From Dysgonomonas sp. PF1-14 (GTDB taxonomy: Bacteria > Bacteroidota > Bacteroidia > Bacteroidales > Dysgonomonadaceae), in contig NZ_JARXWN010000003.1 of NCBI RefSeq assembly GCF_029892965.1, forward strand, positions 1-64,000: DNA of 64,000 nucleotides, given 5' to 3'. A program made the position numbers and the translations under genes. The notes beneath the pieces were generated by a model. That model ran no database searches, was not told the DNA's origin, and worked only from the letters and a program-made list of their open reading frames with translations. The number at the start of each line of letters is the position of its first letter. Position 1 is the stretch's first letter. This document shows positions 35,844 through 45,857 of this stretch, piece by piece.

Positions 35844-37721
35844 ATGGCATCTATATTACAGGTAGAAGGACTTACCAAGAGTTTTGGCGATATGGTCTTA
35901 TTCAGGGAGATTGCTTTCGGTATAGCCGAAGGCGAGCGCATCGGGCTAATCGCCAAGAACGGAGCAGGAAAAACTACCTTACTGAATATCCTTGTGGGGA
36001 AAGAACCTCATGATAGTGGTTCGGTTGTTTATCGCCGCGACGTACGTGTGGCTTATCTGGAGCAAGACCCTGTATATTCCGAACATCTGACAGTTCTCGA
36101 AGCTTGCTTTCAGTCGGGGAACGAGATTACAGAGCTGATAGCCGAATATGAGCAGGTGATTAACTCCAAAGACCATTCCGGGTTAGATGCTATTCTGCAG
36201 AAGATGGATATTTTACAAGCTTGGGATTATGAGCATCGTGCAAAGCAAATACTGGGACAACTGAAAATAACCGATTTTGAGCAAAAAATATCCGAACTGT
36301 CGGGCGGACAACTAAAACGCGTGGCTTTGGCTAATGTGTTGATAACAGAGCCCGACCTGATCATACTGGATGAACCTACCAACCACCTCGACCTCGATAT
36401 GGTGGAATGGCTTGAAGAGTATTTGCAGCGTTCGCGTCTTAGCCTACTGATGGTGACGCACGACCGTTATTTCCTCGACAGGGTGTGTAACGAAATCATT
36501 GAGATAGATCAGCAACAACTGTATCAATATAAAGGCAATTATTCCTATTACCTCGAAAAACGTGATGAGCGTATCAGTACGCAGAATACCGAGATAGACA
36601 GGGCGAATAATCTGTTGCGTAAAGAGCTGGAGTGGATGCGTCGTCAACCTCAGGCGCGGGGAACAAAAGCCAAATCGCGTATAGATGCATTTTATGATCT
36701 GGAGAAAAAAGCACAGCAGGTACGCGATGCCGGAAATGTACAGTTGCAAATGAAAGGTTCGTATATTGGCAATAAGATATTTGAAGCACAACACGTCTAT
36801 AAGTCTTTTGGAGACATTAAAATACTCGAAGATTTCAATTATATATTTGCCCGTTACGAGAAACTGGGTGTTGTAGGAAACAACGGTACAGGCAAATCTA
36901 CCTTTATAAAAATGTTGATGGGTGAGGTACAACCCGATAAAGGAGGTTTTGATATAGGGGAGACTGTTAAGTTTGGCTATTACAGTCAGGATGGGTTGAA
37001 ATTTGACGAGCAGATGAAGGTACTTGACGTAATACAAAATATTGCAGAAGTAATTGATCTGGGTAACGGTAATCGTCTGACCGCATCACAATTCCTTCAG
37101 CATTTTCTGTTCCCGCCTGAGAAGCAGCATAACTTCGTTTACAAGTTGTCGGGAGGGGAGAAGCGCAGATTATACCTGTGTACGGTGTTGATAACAAATC
37201 CGAACTTCCTTGTATTAGACGAGCCTACCAATGACCTAGACATCGTTACACTGAATATATTGGAAGAATACTTGCAACAGTTCAAAGGCTGTGTGATAGT
37301 GGTTTCGCACGACCGCTATTTTATGGACAAGGTAGTCGACCATCTGCTGGCGTTTCAGGGACAGGCAAAAATTAAGGACTTCCCCGGCAATTATACCCAA
37401 TACAGGGAATGGAAAGAAATACAGGATGTACTGGAAAAAGAGAAAGAACAGCAGGCTAAACCGAAAGAAGAGAAGCCTCAGACTGTAGCACCTAAGCAGG
37501 GTGAAAAGAAGAAATTGTCTTTCAAGGAGAAGCGGGAATTTGAGGAACTCGATGCACTGATACCAAAACTGGAAGAAGAAAAGGCAGGTATAGAAGCCGA
37601 ACTTTCCAGCGGAACTTTATCTACTGATGAACTTATGGCAAAATCGAACCGTATCGGGGAATTGATTGATGAGATAGATGAAAAGACAATGCGCTGGATG
37701 GAACTCAGCGAATTTATATGA
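35844..37721 (+). CDS. ABC-F family ATPase (Uup-like)
   Basis: This 625-residue cytoplasmic protein has two ATP-binding cassettes and no membrane segment. Cassette 1 has Walker A AKNGAGKTT (about 39-47), signature LSGGQLKRVALANVL and LDEPTNHLD. Cassette 2 has GNNGTGKST (about 345-353), LSGGEKRRLYLCTVL and LDEPTNDLD. A linker (ELEWMRRQPQARGTKAKSRI) joins the cassettes. A C-terminal coiled coil (about 560-625) is typical of Uup, which acts on ribosomes or branched DNA. ABC-F antibiotic-resistance roles are not suggested by anything visible. Confidence 0.9.
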   Translation: MASILQVEGLTKSFGDMVLFREIAFGIAEGERIGLIAKNGAGKTTLLNILVGKEPHDSGSVVYRRDVRVAYLEQDPVYSEHLTVLEACFQSGNEITELIAEYEQVINSKDHSGLDAILQKMDILQAWDYEHRAKQILGQLKITDFEQKISELSGGQLKRVALANVLITEPDLIILDEPTNHLDLDMVEWLEEYLQRSRLSLLMVTHDRYFLDRVCNEIIEIDQQQLYQYKGNYSYYLEKRDERISTQNTEIDRANNLLRKELEWMRRQPQARGTKAKSRIDAFYDLEKKAQQVRDAGNVQLQMKGSYIGNKIFEAQHVYKSFGDIKILEDFNYIFARYEKLGVVGNNGTGKSTFIKMLMGEVQPDKGGFDIGETVKFGYYSQDGLKFDEQMKVLDVIQNIAEVIDLGNGNRLTASQFLQHFLFPPEKQHNFVYKLSGGEKRRLYLCTVLITNPNFLVLDEPTNDLDIVTLNILEEYLQQFKGCVIVVSHDRYFMDKVVDHLLAFQGQAKIKDFPGNYTQYREWKEIQDVLEKEKEQQAKPKEEKPQTVAPKQGEKKKLSFKEKREFEELDALIPKLEEEKAGIEAELSSGTLSTDELMAKSNRIGELIDEIDEKTMRWMELSEFI

Positions 37722-37816
37722 AAAGAATAAAATTGTTCATATTGATCTTTTGTGTAGCATCTGATTTTCTTACAAGCTACAGAGTGTACAGATCGGTTCA
37801 ATTACACGTATGGTAA
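37718..37816 (+). CDS. Possible 32-residue peptide or gene remnant
   Basis: An ATG overlapping the ABC-F stop codon opens MKRIKLFILIFCVASDFLTS followed by 12 more residues to a TAA. The first half resembles a signal peptide, but the frame ends before any mature domain. It may be a remnant of a secreted-protein gene or chance. Confidence 0.15.
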   Translation: MKRIKLFILIFCVASDFLTSYRVYRSVQLHVW

Positions 37817-37874
37817 AAACAATTGATCCGAATCTGAATTAACAAACTTTACCTATACTTTAAATAATAAGAAA

Positions 37875-38246
37875 ATGAAAAAACTTAAGGATGATTTACT
37901 ATATACTGATGAAAAGACAGGAGAACAGGTTGTTTTCAACCATTATTCATTTTGCGAACTGATAAAATGGATAATAGTGCGGTATGCTTCAAAGACATAT
38001 AAAGACGCAAATGAGTTGGTTAATAAATCGGTTCTCGTTAATGAACCTGAGTCTTATCTAAGTGTTACATTAATAACCCATGAACTGGAATATCATTGGG
38101 CTATGATAGTTGCGCATGGTGACATGTACTGGCAAAGAGGGATTCCGAGTGATTTCAAGAAATTTTCGGATGAATATTCGGAATGGGAAAAGGAGATAAT
38201 CAAAAGCTATAATTTAAAAGAACCATATATCTATCTGGATAATTAG
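37875..38246 (+). CDS. Hypothetical protein, 123 residues
   Basis: This is a soluble, mostly helical protein with no signal peptide, rich in aromatic residues (ELIKWIIVRYASKTYKDANE; LEYHWAMIVAHGDMYWQRG). The start ATG at 37875 is the first in the frame. It ends two nt before the MFS gene at 38249, so the two are probably cotranscribed. I do not recognise a family. Confidence 0.6.
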   Translation: MKKLKDDLLYTDEKTGEQVVFNHYSFCELIKWIIVRYASKTYKDANELVNKSVLVNEPESYLSVTLITHELEYHWAMIVAHGDMYWQRGIPSDFKKFSDEYSEWEKEIIKSYNLKEPYIYLDN

Positions 38247-38248
38247 TA

Positions 38249-39424
38249 ATGGAAACTCAAAAGGCGAAACTGTGGTCGCTTAATTATCTGAATGTTTGTT
38301 TTGCAAACTTTCTAATGGCATGTTCATTCAATTTGTTGATGCCATCCATACCACTGTATATTACCGAGCAAATGGGTGTAGCACAATCTAAAACGGGTAT
38401 TGTGCTGGCATCCTACGCTATTGCCCTGATGTTTGTGCGTCCGTTTTCAGGATACATAGTAGACCTTTATTCCCGTAAAAAAATACTGTTGATCGCATTT
38501 TCCTGTTATGTGTTGATTTTCTTCGGGTATTTCTGGGCTACTACGATCATGCTGTTTATTCTTGTACGTTTCCTGCATGGCATTACATGGGGATTGTCCA
38601 CAGTGTCATCCAGTACATTAGCAATAGACGTTGTACCATCGGAGCGTCGTGCCGAAGGCATAGGCTATTACGGTACTTTTATGAATGTGGCAATGGCTAT
38701 AGGCCCTTTTGTGGCAATACATATATACAACCATTGGGGATTTCAGGTATTACTCTGGTGCGCCATTGGTATGGGGGCGCTGGGTATTCTGGCTGTTGCT
38801 CTTATTAAAGCACCGGAACGACCTAAAGTGGAAGCCCCTCAGAAGTTATCTTTAGACCGCTTCTTCTTATTAAGAAGCTGGCCTATATTTCTTAATCAGC
38901 TTTTACCTTGTTTTGCATGGGGAACCATTGGGCCTTTTGTAGCACAATATGGTAAACAGATAGGCATTCCGAATGCAGGTGTCTTTTTCCTCTTTTGGGC
39001 AGGTGGTATCATGGGCTCACGCGTGTTTGCCGGTAAGTTGGTAGACAGAGGAAAGATACACGAAGTCAATATAGTGGCAATGGCTATCGTAGCAATAGCA
39101 TTCTTTGTGTTTGCAACTGTTCACAACCTGACGGCATTCTGTGCTTCCGGACTATTTATCGGTATCGGGTTCGGTATGATGTTTCCGGCATTACAAACTC
39201 TATATATAAACCTTGCTGAGAACAGCCAGCGCGGTACGGCCAATTCTACCTATCTTATTGGTTTCGATCTCGGATTGGCATTAGGTATGCTTGTCGGAGG
39301 ATACATCACCGGATATATGTCCTTCGAGTCCCTATACCTCATTGCTTCTGTATTATGCGTATTCAGCATTCTGGTATATTGGTTCTGCTCCAGAAGCGTG
39401 TTTGAGGCTAAGCGGTTACGCTAA
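38249..39424 (+). CDS. MFS transporter
   Basis: This 391-residue protein has 12 predicted membrane helices and the major-facilitator loop motif between helices 2 and 3 (GYIVDLYSRKKILL). VVPSERRAEGIGYYGTFMN follows helix 4, a pattern seen in drug/sugar exporters of the arabinose-efflux (AraJ/YfkF-like) group. The substrate is unknown. It follows the 123-residue gene directly and converges with the oxidoreductase at 39432 across an 8-nt gap. Confidence 0.82.
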   Translation: METQKAKLWSLNYLNVCFANFLMACSFNLLMPSIPLYITEQMGVAQSKTGIVLASYAIALMFVRPFSGYIVDLYSRKKILLIAFSCYVLIFFGYFWATTIMLFILVRFLHGITWGLSTVSSSTLAIDVVPSERRAEGIGYYGTFMNVAMAIGPFVAIHIYNHWGFQVLLWCAIGMGALGILAVALIKAPERPKVEAPQKLSLDRFFLLRSWPIFLNQLLPCFAWGTIGPFVAQYGKQIGIPNAGVFFLFWAGGIMGSRVFAGKLVDRGKIHEVNIVAMAIVAIAFFVFATVHNLTAFCASGLFIGIGFGMMFPALQTLYINLAENSQRGTANSTYLIGFDLGLALGMLVGGYITGYMSFESLYLIASVLCVFSILVYWFCSRSVFEAKRLR

Positions 39425-39431
39425 CTCTATT

Positions 39432-40412
39432 TTATTTCTTGTCTGTTATCAGATCCATTATACGTGAAGTTCTGGCACCGGATACGCCTGTCGATGGGCA
39501 TGTACCGATACCGCGAAGCTCATTCACTATTGTCCGGATTAATGGTTGCTGAATATGCTCAGGTTGCTCAGTTTCGTAGTATGTAATGTCATCACCTATA
39601 GTGATTGCAATAGGCTGGAATGAAAAAGTATTGAACTTAATACAACCATTCATCCCCGTTATGGTAATTGTATCCTGACGTGTTTTCTCGGGGCTGACAA
39701 AGTTCCATAAACCTGTACCCAAAACTCCCGATTTGAATTGCATTGTCGCGGCTATGGTATCAGATACTTCATAATAGCCTCCAAGATTTCGAGCATAACC
39801 ATTGGCGTCCTCTATCTCTCCCAGCAGGAAGTCGAGTATATCGAGTGTATGCGGAGCTAAGTCGAAGAAATAACCGTCTCCCGCGATATCTTTTTTTACA
39901 CGCCAAGCCTGTGTTTCAGGGCTTTTGTCGTCCTCACCTGCCGGACGGATATATTTGATATCAACAGTCAGTATCTTTCCTAAGACATTACTGTCTAAGA
40001 GTTCTTTGACTTTCAGAAAATAGGGTAGTGCCCTGCGGTAATAAGCGACAAAGAGCTTCTGTCCGGCTTTGTCCGATGCAGCAATCATATCGAGGCATTC
40101 GGCATAATCCATAGCCATCGGTTTCTCTACATATACGGGCTTTCCCGCTTGTAAAGCTTTTATTGCATATTCCTTGTGCGAAGACGGAGGAGTAGCAATA
40201 TATATCGCATCCACTTCCGGATCATTTATCAACGCATCGGCATCAGTATAATATTTCTTCACCTGATGGCGCGAAGCATAGTCTTTGACTTTGGACTCGT
40301 CGCGGCGCATTACCGCAACGAGTTCCGAGTGTTCTATCTTATAAAAGGCTGGTCCGCTTTTCTTTTCGCAGACGCTGCCGACACCGATAATACCCCATCT
40401 GACTGTTTCCAT
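39432..40412 (-). CDS. Gfo/Idh/MocA family oxidoreductase
   Basis: This 326-residue NAD(P)-dependent sugar dehydrogenase-like enzyme has an N-terminal Rossmann motif GIIGVGSVCEKKSGPAF (about 8-24). The family EKP motif is in YVEKPMAMDYAECL (about 92-105). A C-terminal alpha/beta dimerisation domain contains the catalytic region GDGYFFDLAPHTLDILDFL. The substrate is unknown. The gene follows the barrel protein at 40418 by 5 nt on the minus strand, so it is likely the last gene of that operon. Confidence 0.85.
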   Translation of the reverse strand: METVRWGIIGVGSVCEKKSGPAFYKIEHSELVAVMRRDESKVKDYASRHQVKKYYTDADALINDPEVDAIYIATPPSSHKEYAIKALQAGKPVYVEKPMAMDYAECLDMIAASDKAGQKLFVAYYRRALPYFLKVKELLDSNVLGKILTVDIKYIRPAGEDDKSPETQAWRVKKDIAGDGYFFDLAPHTLDILDFLLGEIEDANGYARNLGGYYEVSDTIAATMQFKSGVLGTGLWNFVSPEKTRQDTITITGMNGCIKFNTFSFQPIAITIGDDITYYETEQPEHIQQPLIRTIVNELRGIGTCPSTGVSGARTSRIMDLITDKK

Positions 40413-40417
40413 ATTCT

Positions 40418-42259
40418 TTAGAATTTGAAATTCAGACCACCCAAGAAGTTAAATCCTTGTAGCGGATAGCCATATTGCAGTTCATACTTCTGGAACAACA
40501 GATTATTGGCACAGGCATATATTGATACCCAGTCTAAAATCTGGAATTCAGCACGGGCATTCAGTTCATTGATATCTTTCATGCTCACTGAAGAATAACT
40601 TTCGGATGAATAATTATATCCCAATGCCTTGCGTCCTCCGCCATATAGATAGCTAAGCGTGAAAGTAAATTTGTCAATCGGTTTTACGTCGGCTCTCAGT
40701 TCTGCGGTAAACGATGGACGTCCCCAAGCTTTCTTCTCAGGATTGTAAGTAGCCTCTGTCGGTGAATAAAGATAAGTACCATTCGGATATTTTACACTGT
40801 AAAAATATGCCATAGCTTTCAGGGAAAGGTCAGTATAAGGGATCAGATTGGTTTTGAGTAAACCTCCCACATGGCCTGTACCCACATTGGCATTGAGTAC
40901 GGATGAAACATTCGACCAGTATGAATTTTCGGTAGAAGATCCATAATAACCACCATCATATCCATACGCGTTATAATAGCTACTTGATCCAAAAATATAC
41001 AAGTGGTCATCGTTCGTTTTCTTATACCCTGCAAATAAGTCAAATTCGAAGCCGCTTATAACTCCTGATTTGAAACCGACTTTTGCATCAAAAATAGTTT
41101 TAGAATACCAAATACGGTAACTTGGATCTGCATAGCGGTTTTCCTGTAATATATCGAGGAAAGTATTGTTGTTTGCACCACCGGTTACCTCACCATAGAA
41201 TGTATTCACATCATTGACATGTATCGAAGCTTTTACATTTGGTGTAAACAGCATCTTGGTTTTCACATCGAATAGTCCGCTTACATTCACACCTAAATCT
41301 ATATCCCAGTTAGCACCTTGAAATTTGATGTACGGGGTAGCAGTAATATTGGTGAATCCATGAAAAGCATCTTCAAAATATTCGGCTCTGTCTTTATCAC
41401 TAAAGTGTTGATTCATAACGAACCCTTTTATACCGATGGTCTTATCCGAACCGAATGCTGTGTAGAAATCAACATCCAGATCTAACTGACCTCCTTTTTC
41501 GCCATCTTCTGTCGGAGATGCTCCATACTTACTCTTGAAGTATTGGTAACGTACACTTCCCTTGTATTTCAGCAGTCCATCATTGTTGTCGCTCGAGCGA
41601 AGACCAGCGCCAACACTGATTACATCTACTTTCTGACGCGAGGTAATGTCGAATGGGAATGCCGAAGATCCGCTTGGGAGGAAAGAGTTTCCGTAATAGT
41701 TATACGAAGTATTATAATATGAAGCATCTAGTGATAGTATCGAAGGTTCGAAGATATGTTGGTATTTCAGATTTGCTTTGGTCGCAGAGTGTTTAGCCTT
41801 CACATCGTCTATGATATACTTTTTGCCATCTATATAATCCACTTCGCCACTTGTGGAACTGTGTGTGGCAAATATGTCGAGACGGTCTGTTGCCGAATTG
41901 AGTATTCGGTATCCTGCCGCCGCTTCTATGTTGGAATGGCTTCCGGCACCTAATACTACGTATCCACGTTTTTTATTGAAATCTACATTCGTTTTAATAT
42001 CTCCCGATTCGGCACTGCCCAGTTGGTTGTTTCCAAGCTTCAACTGTGGAGCTGTACTGATGTACTGAAAGTCTTTAGCTTTCACAGTAGGAGTGTAAAT
42101 AAACGGAGTAGTATTTATCTTTGAAGCATCCTGCAAAGTGGGATTGTAATCACGTTCGAGCAATACCTGACGTATCAGTGTCGAGTCTTTTTGGGCGGAA
42201 GCTGTGAGACTGATAATTCCCAGTCCTATGACAAAAATTGATTTATATAATGTTTTCAT
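40418..42259 (-). CDS. TonB-dependent receptor-like outer-membrane barrel without plug
   Basis: The ATG at 42259 gives a good signal peptide (MKTLYKSIFVIGLGIISLTA, cleavage after TASAQ). An in-frame start at 42286 would add nine charged residues. The remaining roughly 590 residues alternate in beta-barrel fashion (WDIDLGVNVSGLFDVKTKML; VSIYACANNLLFQKYELQYG) and end in F, LGGLNFKF, the outer-membrane insertion signal. No TonB box or plug domain is evident. The gene follows the large TPR gene by 37 nt and probably forms an operon with it. Confidence 0.7.
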   Translation of the reverse strand: MKTLYKSIFVIGLGIISLTASAQKDSTLIRQVLLERDYNPTLQDASKINTTPFIYTPTVKAKDFQYISTAPQLKLGNNQLGSAESGDIKTNVDFNKKRGYVVLGAGSHSNIEAAAGYRILNSATDRLDIFATHSSTSGEVDYIDGKKYIIDDVKAKHSATKANLKYQHIFEPSILSLDASYYNTSYNYYGNSFLPSGSSAFPFDITSRQKVDVISVGAGLRSSDNNDGLLKYKGSVRYQYFKSKYGASPTEDGEKGGQLDLDVDFYTAFGSDKTIGIKGFVMNQHFSDKDRAEYFEDAFHGFTNITATPYIKFQGANWDIDLGVNVSGLFDVKTKMLFTPNVKASIHVNDVNTFYGEVTGGANNNTFLDILQENRYADPSYRIWYSKTIFDAKVGFKSGVISGFEFDLFAGYKKTNDDHLYIFGSSSYYNAYGYDGGYYGSSTENSYWSNVSSVLNANVGTGHVGGLLKTNLIPYTDLSLKAMAYFYSVKYPNGTYLYSPTEATYNPEKKAWGRPSFTAELRADVKPIDKFTFTLSYLYGGGRKALGYNYSSESYSSVSMKDINELNARAEFQILDWVSIYACANNLLFQKYELQYGYPLQGFNFLGGLNFKF

Positions 42260-42296
42260 TCTCTTTTCTTTTACTGATTTGTACATAAGTTATTGG

Positions 42297-45293
42297 TTAT
42301 TTCAGTGCTGCCAGACGCTTAGTGATCATGTCTGCCAGATCGGCTTCAGAGCCTTTATAATTAGCCTGCAAGCTCTCCAGATATTGACGTGCCTGAAACT
42401 TATCTCCTTTGGCTGTATATACATCGGCCAGAACAACGATTGCTCGTGCCATCCAATATTCGTGAGGAGTGCCTTCTTTCATGAATGCCTGTACTTGTTT
42501 CTCAGCTTTATCATACGCCTTACTCTGATAGTAAATATCAGCAAGCAGGTATTGCGATTCGGCTCCAAAGGCTGTACGGGTATCTTTCGCCACTTCTTGT
42601 AGGTCGGCTATAGCTTTATCGGACTGTCCGGTATTTTTTAACGATTGTCCTCTGTAGAAACGGGCTTCGTTAGCTACTGTAGTCGAGAGTTTAGAACCTT
42701 CCAGTAATTTGTTCGCTGCTGTAACTACATTACTGTCTTTTTTCATCAGGTATGCACAACGCAGCATTCCTAACTGTGCCGTATTCTTATTATCACTGTT
42801 GGAAGCTACCTGATTAAGATGCTCGTATGCAGCATAAGCTGATTCATAGTTCTTACGGTCAAATTCTATACCCGAAGCAAATATCAGAGCATCGTCTATA
42901 TATTTAGGGTTATTAGAGTTGATAACCTCTTTGAAGTTGTTGAGAGCTGTGCTATAATCCTTTGCTTCAAAAGCCATGCTACCCAGATAGTAGTGTGCAT
43001 CGCTTGAGAATACACCGTTAGGGTAAGTTTGCAAGTATTTGTTGAATGAAGTCTTCGACTCATCTTTGCGGCCTTTCATGTAAACATTTTCAGCAGCCAG
43101 ATATGTCAACGAATCCTGACGGCTTGCCGAAAGGATAGTTCCTTTACCCAGTGAATTTACATAAGATGCATAAGAGCCTATATCGTTTATGTCTTTATAA
43201 ACACCCTCCATACTTTGTATAGCTGTGCGGGCTTCTTCCGAGTTAGGATAATTGCTTACGACCTGTTTGTATGCAGCGATTGATTTCTGAGGGTTATTCG
43301 TGTTGAAATACAACTGTCCGAGCTGTACCCCTGCTTTCTGAGCCAGATTTGATTTTGGATATTCGCTCAATAGTTTTTCCAATACAGGAATAGCGTCTTT
43401 TTCCTTATCGAGCATTACCAATGCCCTGCTCTTTTCGTACAAAGCATCATCGTAATATTGCGAGTTAGGATATTTAGCCATCATGCTGTTCAGAGCCGAT
43501 ACTTTACCATTATAGTTGCGTTGCATGCCTAAAACAAAAGCCTTCTGGAATTCCGAATAATCTGCGTTTGTAGGGTTTACTCTTGCTGCCTGTGAATAAT
43601 AGCTCTCAGCTTCGGAGAAGTTGCGGCTGAACAGATAACAGTCTCCGATACGGTTCAGGGCATCGGGATAATTAGGTGACTGGCGATTTACTTCTGCCGA
43701 AATATATTTTCTGAAGTTAGTCAGTGCTTTACTGTAATCTCTCTGTTGATAGTTGGTATATCCCAGATTGTAAAGAGCCAGCGGGTAATTCTTTTGAGTA
43801 GGCGAAACCTGTGCTATATATGTAGAATAGTCGCGGTTTGCCGCCTGATAATCTCCGTTGCGGTAAGCGATTTCGCCGCGCCAGAAGTATGCTTCGTTTC
43901 GCACTTCGGTATTGTAGTTACCCAGATTGATCGCAGCATTCAGGTTTTTGTCAGCAGTATCGTACTTGCCGTCTATGAATTCCTGCACACCCAGCTGGAA
44001 TAGGATGACCTGTTTTGCATCCAGTATTTGCTTACCCGGCGACTTTATACTGTTGATAGCCGAAAGTGCCGTATTGTAGTTTTTAGTAGACAGTAATGTG
44101 GTAGCCAAAGCCTCATTTACCTGATCGGTATATCTCGAATTAGGATATTCGGTAAGGAAACGCTGCGAAGCTGTGATAGCCTGTCCGAATGCCGAACCGC
44201 CATCGCGATTCATCAACATTACATAGTTGTACAATGCTTCCTCGCTTATTCCCGAGTCAAATTTCGAACGGGCGGCAGCATCAAAAGCCATTATGGCGTT
44301 CTGTGTATCATTTTCTTTCAGATATGATTGTCCGAGTAACATATATCCGGCTTGCCCAAGTAGATCGTCGGTAGAGGCAACATGTTTCAGTGCATTTACT
44401 GTTTTGCTGTATGCCCCTGTGCGGTAGTATGCTTCTGCCAGTTGGAACATATCGTCGCGGAATGGCGTTTCGGTTGCGTTCAGGTATTTCTCATAATTGC
44501 TGATAGACTGAGAAGAGTTTCCTGTGCGGTAGTAGCTGTTACCGAGTAAACGATACACTTCTGTTGCATTCTTTGTATTCGGATATGTGGCAAGGTATTC
44601 TTGTCCTTCCGATATGGTTCCGTTGAGGTCTCCCTGCAAATAAGCGCTCTGCATTAGGAAGAATGTCGATGTCTCTCTGTATTCACTCCTGTTTTTCAGC
44701 TTGCGGAATATTGCAGTTGCCTGATCGTATTCCCCATCTTGGAAGTTAGCGTATGCCAGATAATATGAAGCGGGCTCAGAGTACTTGTTACTATTTCGGC
44801 TCAATAGTCCGAAGAGGCGTTTTGCCTCAGTGCGACTTCCTTCTTGCAGGTTTGCGTATGCTGTACGATAGCTGTAATCTTCCTGTTCACTATCGGAAAG
44901 ATAATCCATGTCCGCCTGAGAGAGCCAGTAAAGAGCCTTTTTCCAGTCTTTTTCAGCAAAGTGTGTCGATCCTATGAAAAAGCATAATTGGTTGCGGTGA
45001 TAGGTTTCCGGATATTCTTCCAGATAATCTTTCAGCGTGTTAGCCATGTTTTCCGTTCCCATGTAGTACATAGAACTGATAATCATGTAGTCGGCTTCCT
45101 GTATTAATTTCGAGTCTTTCGATTTTGTCTTGAATTCTTCGAGCATATGGATTGTTCCTGCATAATTATCGTTCAAGAACATTTCTTTACCTTGCGAAAA
45201 AAGCCTTCCGGGCTGTTCCGTATATACGGATTTTTGCGCATAAGCCGATTGCAGGCTGACTACAATACCTATCGCTACAAGTAGTTTTTTCAT
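42297..45293 (-). CDS. Large tetratricopeptide-repeat periplasmic protein
   Basis: This 998-residue secreted protein (signal about 1-19, QSAYAQ) is built of some twenty or more TPR/YbgF-like repeats throughout, such as YPNSRYTDQVNEALATTLLS, YPNSQYYDDALYEKSRALV and YPKSNLAQKAGVQLGQLYFN. Such repeats mediate protein contacts, for example in envelope assembly. Its start overlaps the Nudix stop by 4 nt, and an outer-membrane barrel gene follows, so the TPR protein may act with that barrel. The exact role is unknown. Confidence 0.85.
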   Translation of the reverse strand: MKKLLVAIGIVVSLQSAYAQKSVYTEQPGRLFSQGKEMFLNDNYAGTIHMLEEFKTKSKDSKLIQEADYMIISSMYYMGTENMANTLKDYLEEYPETYHRNQLCFFIGSTHFAEKDWKKALYWLSQADMDYLSDSEQEDYSYRTAYANLQEGSRTEAKRLFGLLSRNSNKYSEPASYYLAYANFQDGEYDQATAIFRKLKNRSEYRETSTFFLMQSAYLQGDLNGTISEGQEYLATYPNTKNATEVYRLLGNSYYRTGNSSQSISNYEKYLNATETPFRDDMFQLAEAYYRTGAYSKTVNALKHVASTDDLLGQAGYMLLGQSYLKENDTQNAIMAFDAAARSKFDSGISEEALYNYVMLMNRDGGSAFGQAITASQRFLTEYPNSRYTDQVNEALATTLLSTKNYNTALSAINSIKSPGKQILDAKQVILFQLGVQEFIDGKYDTADKNLNAAINLGNYNTEVRNEAYFWRGEIAYRNGDYQAANRDYSTYIAQVSPTQKNYPLALYNLGYTNYQQRDYSKALTNFRKYISAEVNRQSPNYPDALNRIGDCYLFSRNFSEAESYYSQAARVNPTNADYSEFQKAFVLGMQRNYNGKVSALNSMMAKYPNSQYYDDALYEKSRALVMLDKEKDAIPVLEKLLSEYPKSNLAQKAGVQLGQLYFNTNNPQKSIAAYKQVVSNYPNSEEARTAIQSMEGVYKDINDIGSYASYVNSLGKGTILSASRQDSLTYLAAENVYMKGRKDESKTSFNKYLQTYPNGVFSSDAHYYLGSMAFEAKDYSTALNNFKEVINSNNPKYIDDALIFASGIEFDRKNYESAYAAYEHLNQVASNSDNKNTAQLGMLRCAYLMKKDSNVVTAANKLLEGSKLSTTVANEARFYRGQSLKNTGQSDKAIADLQEVAKDTRTAFGAESQYLLADIYYQSKAYDKAEKQVQAFMKEGTPHEYWMARAIVVLADVYTAKGDKFQARQYLESLQANYKGSEADLADMITKRLAALK

Positions 45294-45811
45294 ATTTTCA
45301 TTTTTTGTATTTTTCTTACTATTTCTTTTACCGACAGCAATCCGAACAGGTCGGGATTCAGCTCCGGTATTTTGATGAACTGAAGATTTGCTACATCGTC
45401 TTCAGCTTTAAGTGTGGCTGTGCTTTCCACTTTGCAGCGGTAAACCAGATCGAGTGTGTGTACTTCAAAGCCGGAATATACATATATATTAGGGATGGAG
45501 AACAGGTACTCTGTTTCCGTCACATTCAGATTGGTTTCCTCTTTTACTTCACGTATAACGGCTTCTTCCCCTGTCTCGTGCATATCTACAAAGCCGCCGG
45601 GCAAGTCCAGTGTGCCTTTTACCGGCTCGTGTGCTCTGGTAGCTACAAGCAGTTCATTGTTTTCATTTACAATGATGGCAACAGTGGAAGAGCATGAGTT
45701 GAAGTAGTAGACGAAGCCGCAGTTTTCACATCTTTTCGATTTGATGTTGTTTTCTACAAAGCGATTTGAACCGCATTTAGGACAGTATTTGAACTGTGAA
45801 AGTGGGTGCAT
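45290..45811 (-). CDS. Nudix hydrolase with N-terminal zinc ribbon
   Basis: This 173-residue protein has a four-Cys zinc ribbon (C10, C13, C28, C31: YCPKCGSNRF...RCENCGF). A complete Nudix box follows (GGFVDMHETGEEAV then REVKEETNL, about 72-95) in a beta/alpha fold. The zinc ribbon plus Nudix arrangement resembles NudC-like NADH pyrophosphatases and a broad group of unassigned Nudix proteins; the true NudC SQPWPFPxS motif is absent. It is the first gene of the minus-strand cluster. Confidence 0.88.
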   Translation of the reverse strand: MHPLSQFKYCPKCGSNRFVENNIKSKRCENCGFVYYFNSCSSTVAIIVNENNELLVATRAHEPVKGTLDLPGGFVDMHETGEEAVIREVKEETNLNVTETEYLFSIPNIYVYSGFEVHTLDLVYRCKVESTATLKAEDDVANLQFIKIPELNPDLFGLLSVKEIVRKIQKMKI

Positions 45812-45857
45812 TCTTATTTACAAATTCGTTATAATAATTGAATATAATATATTAATA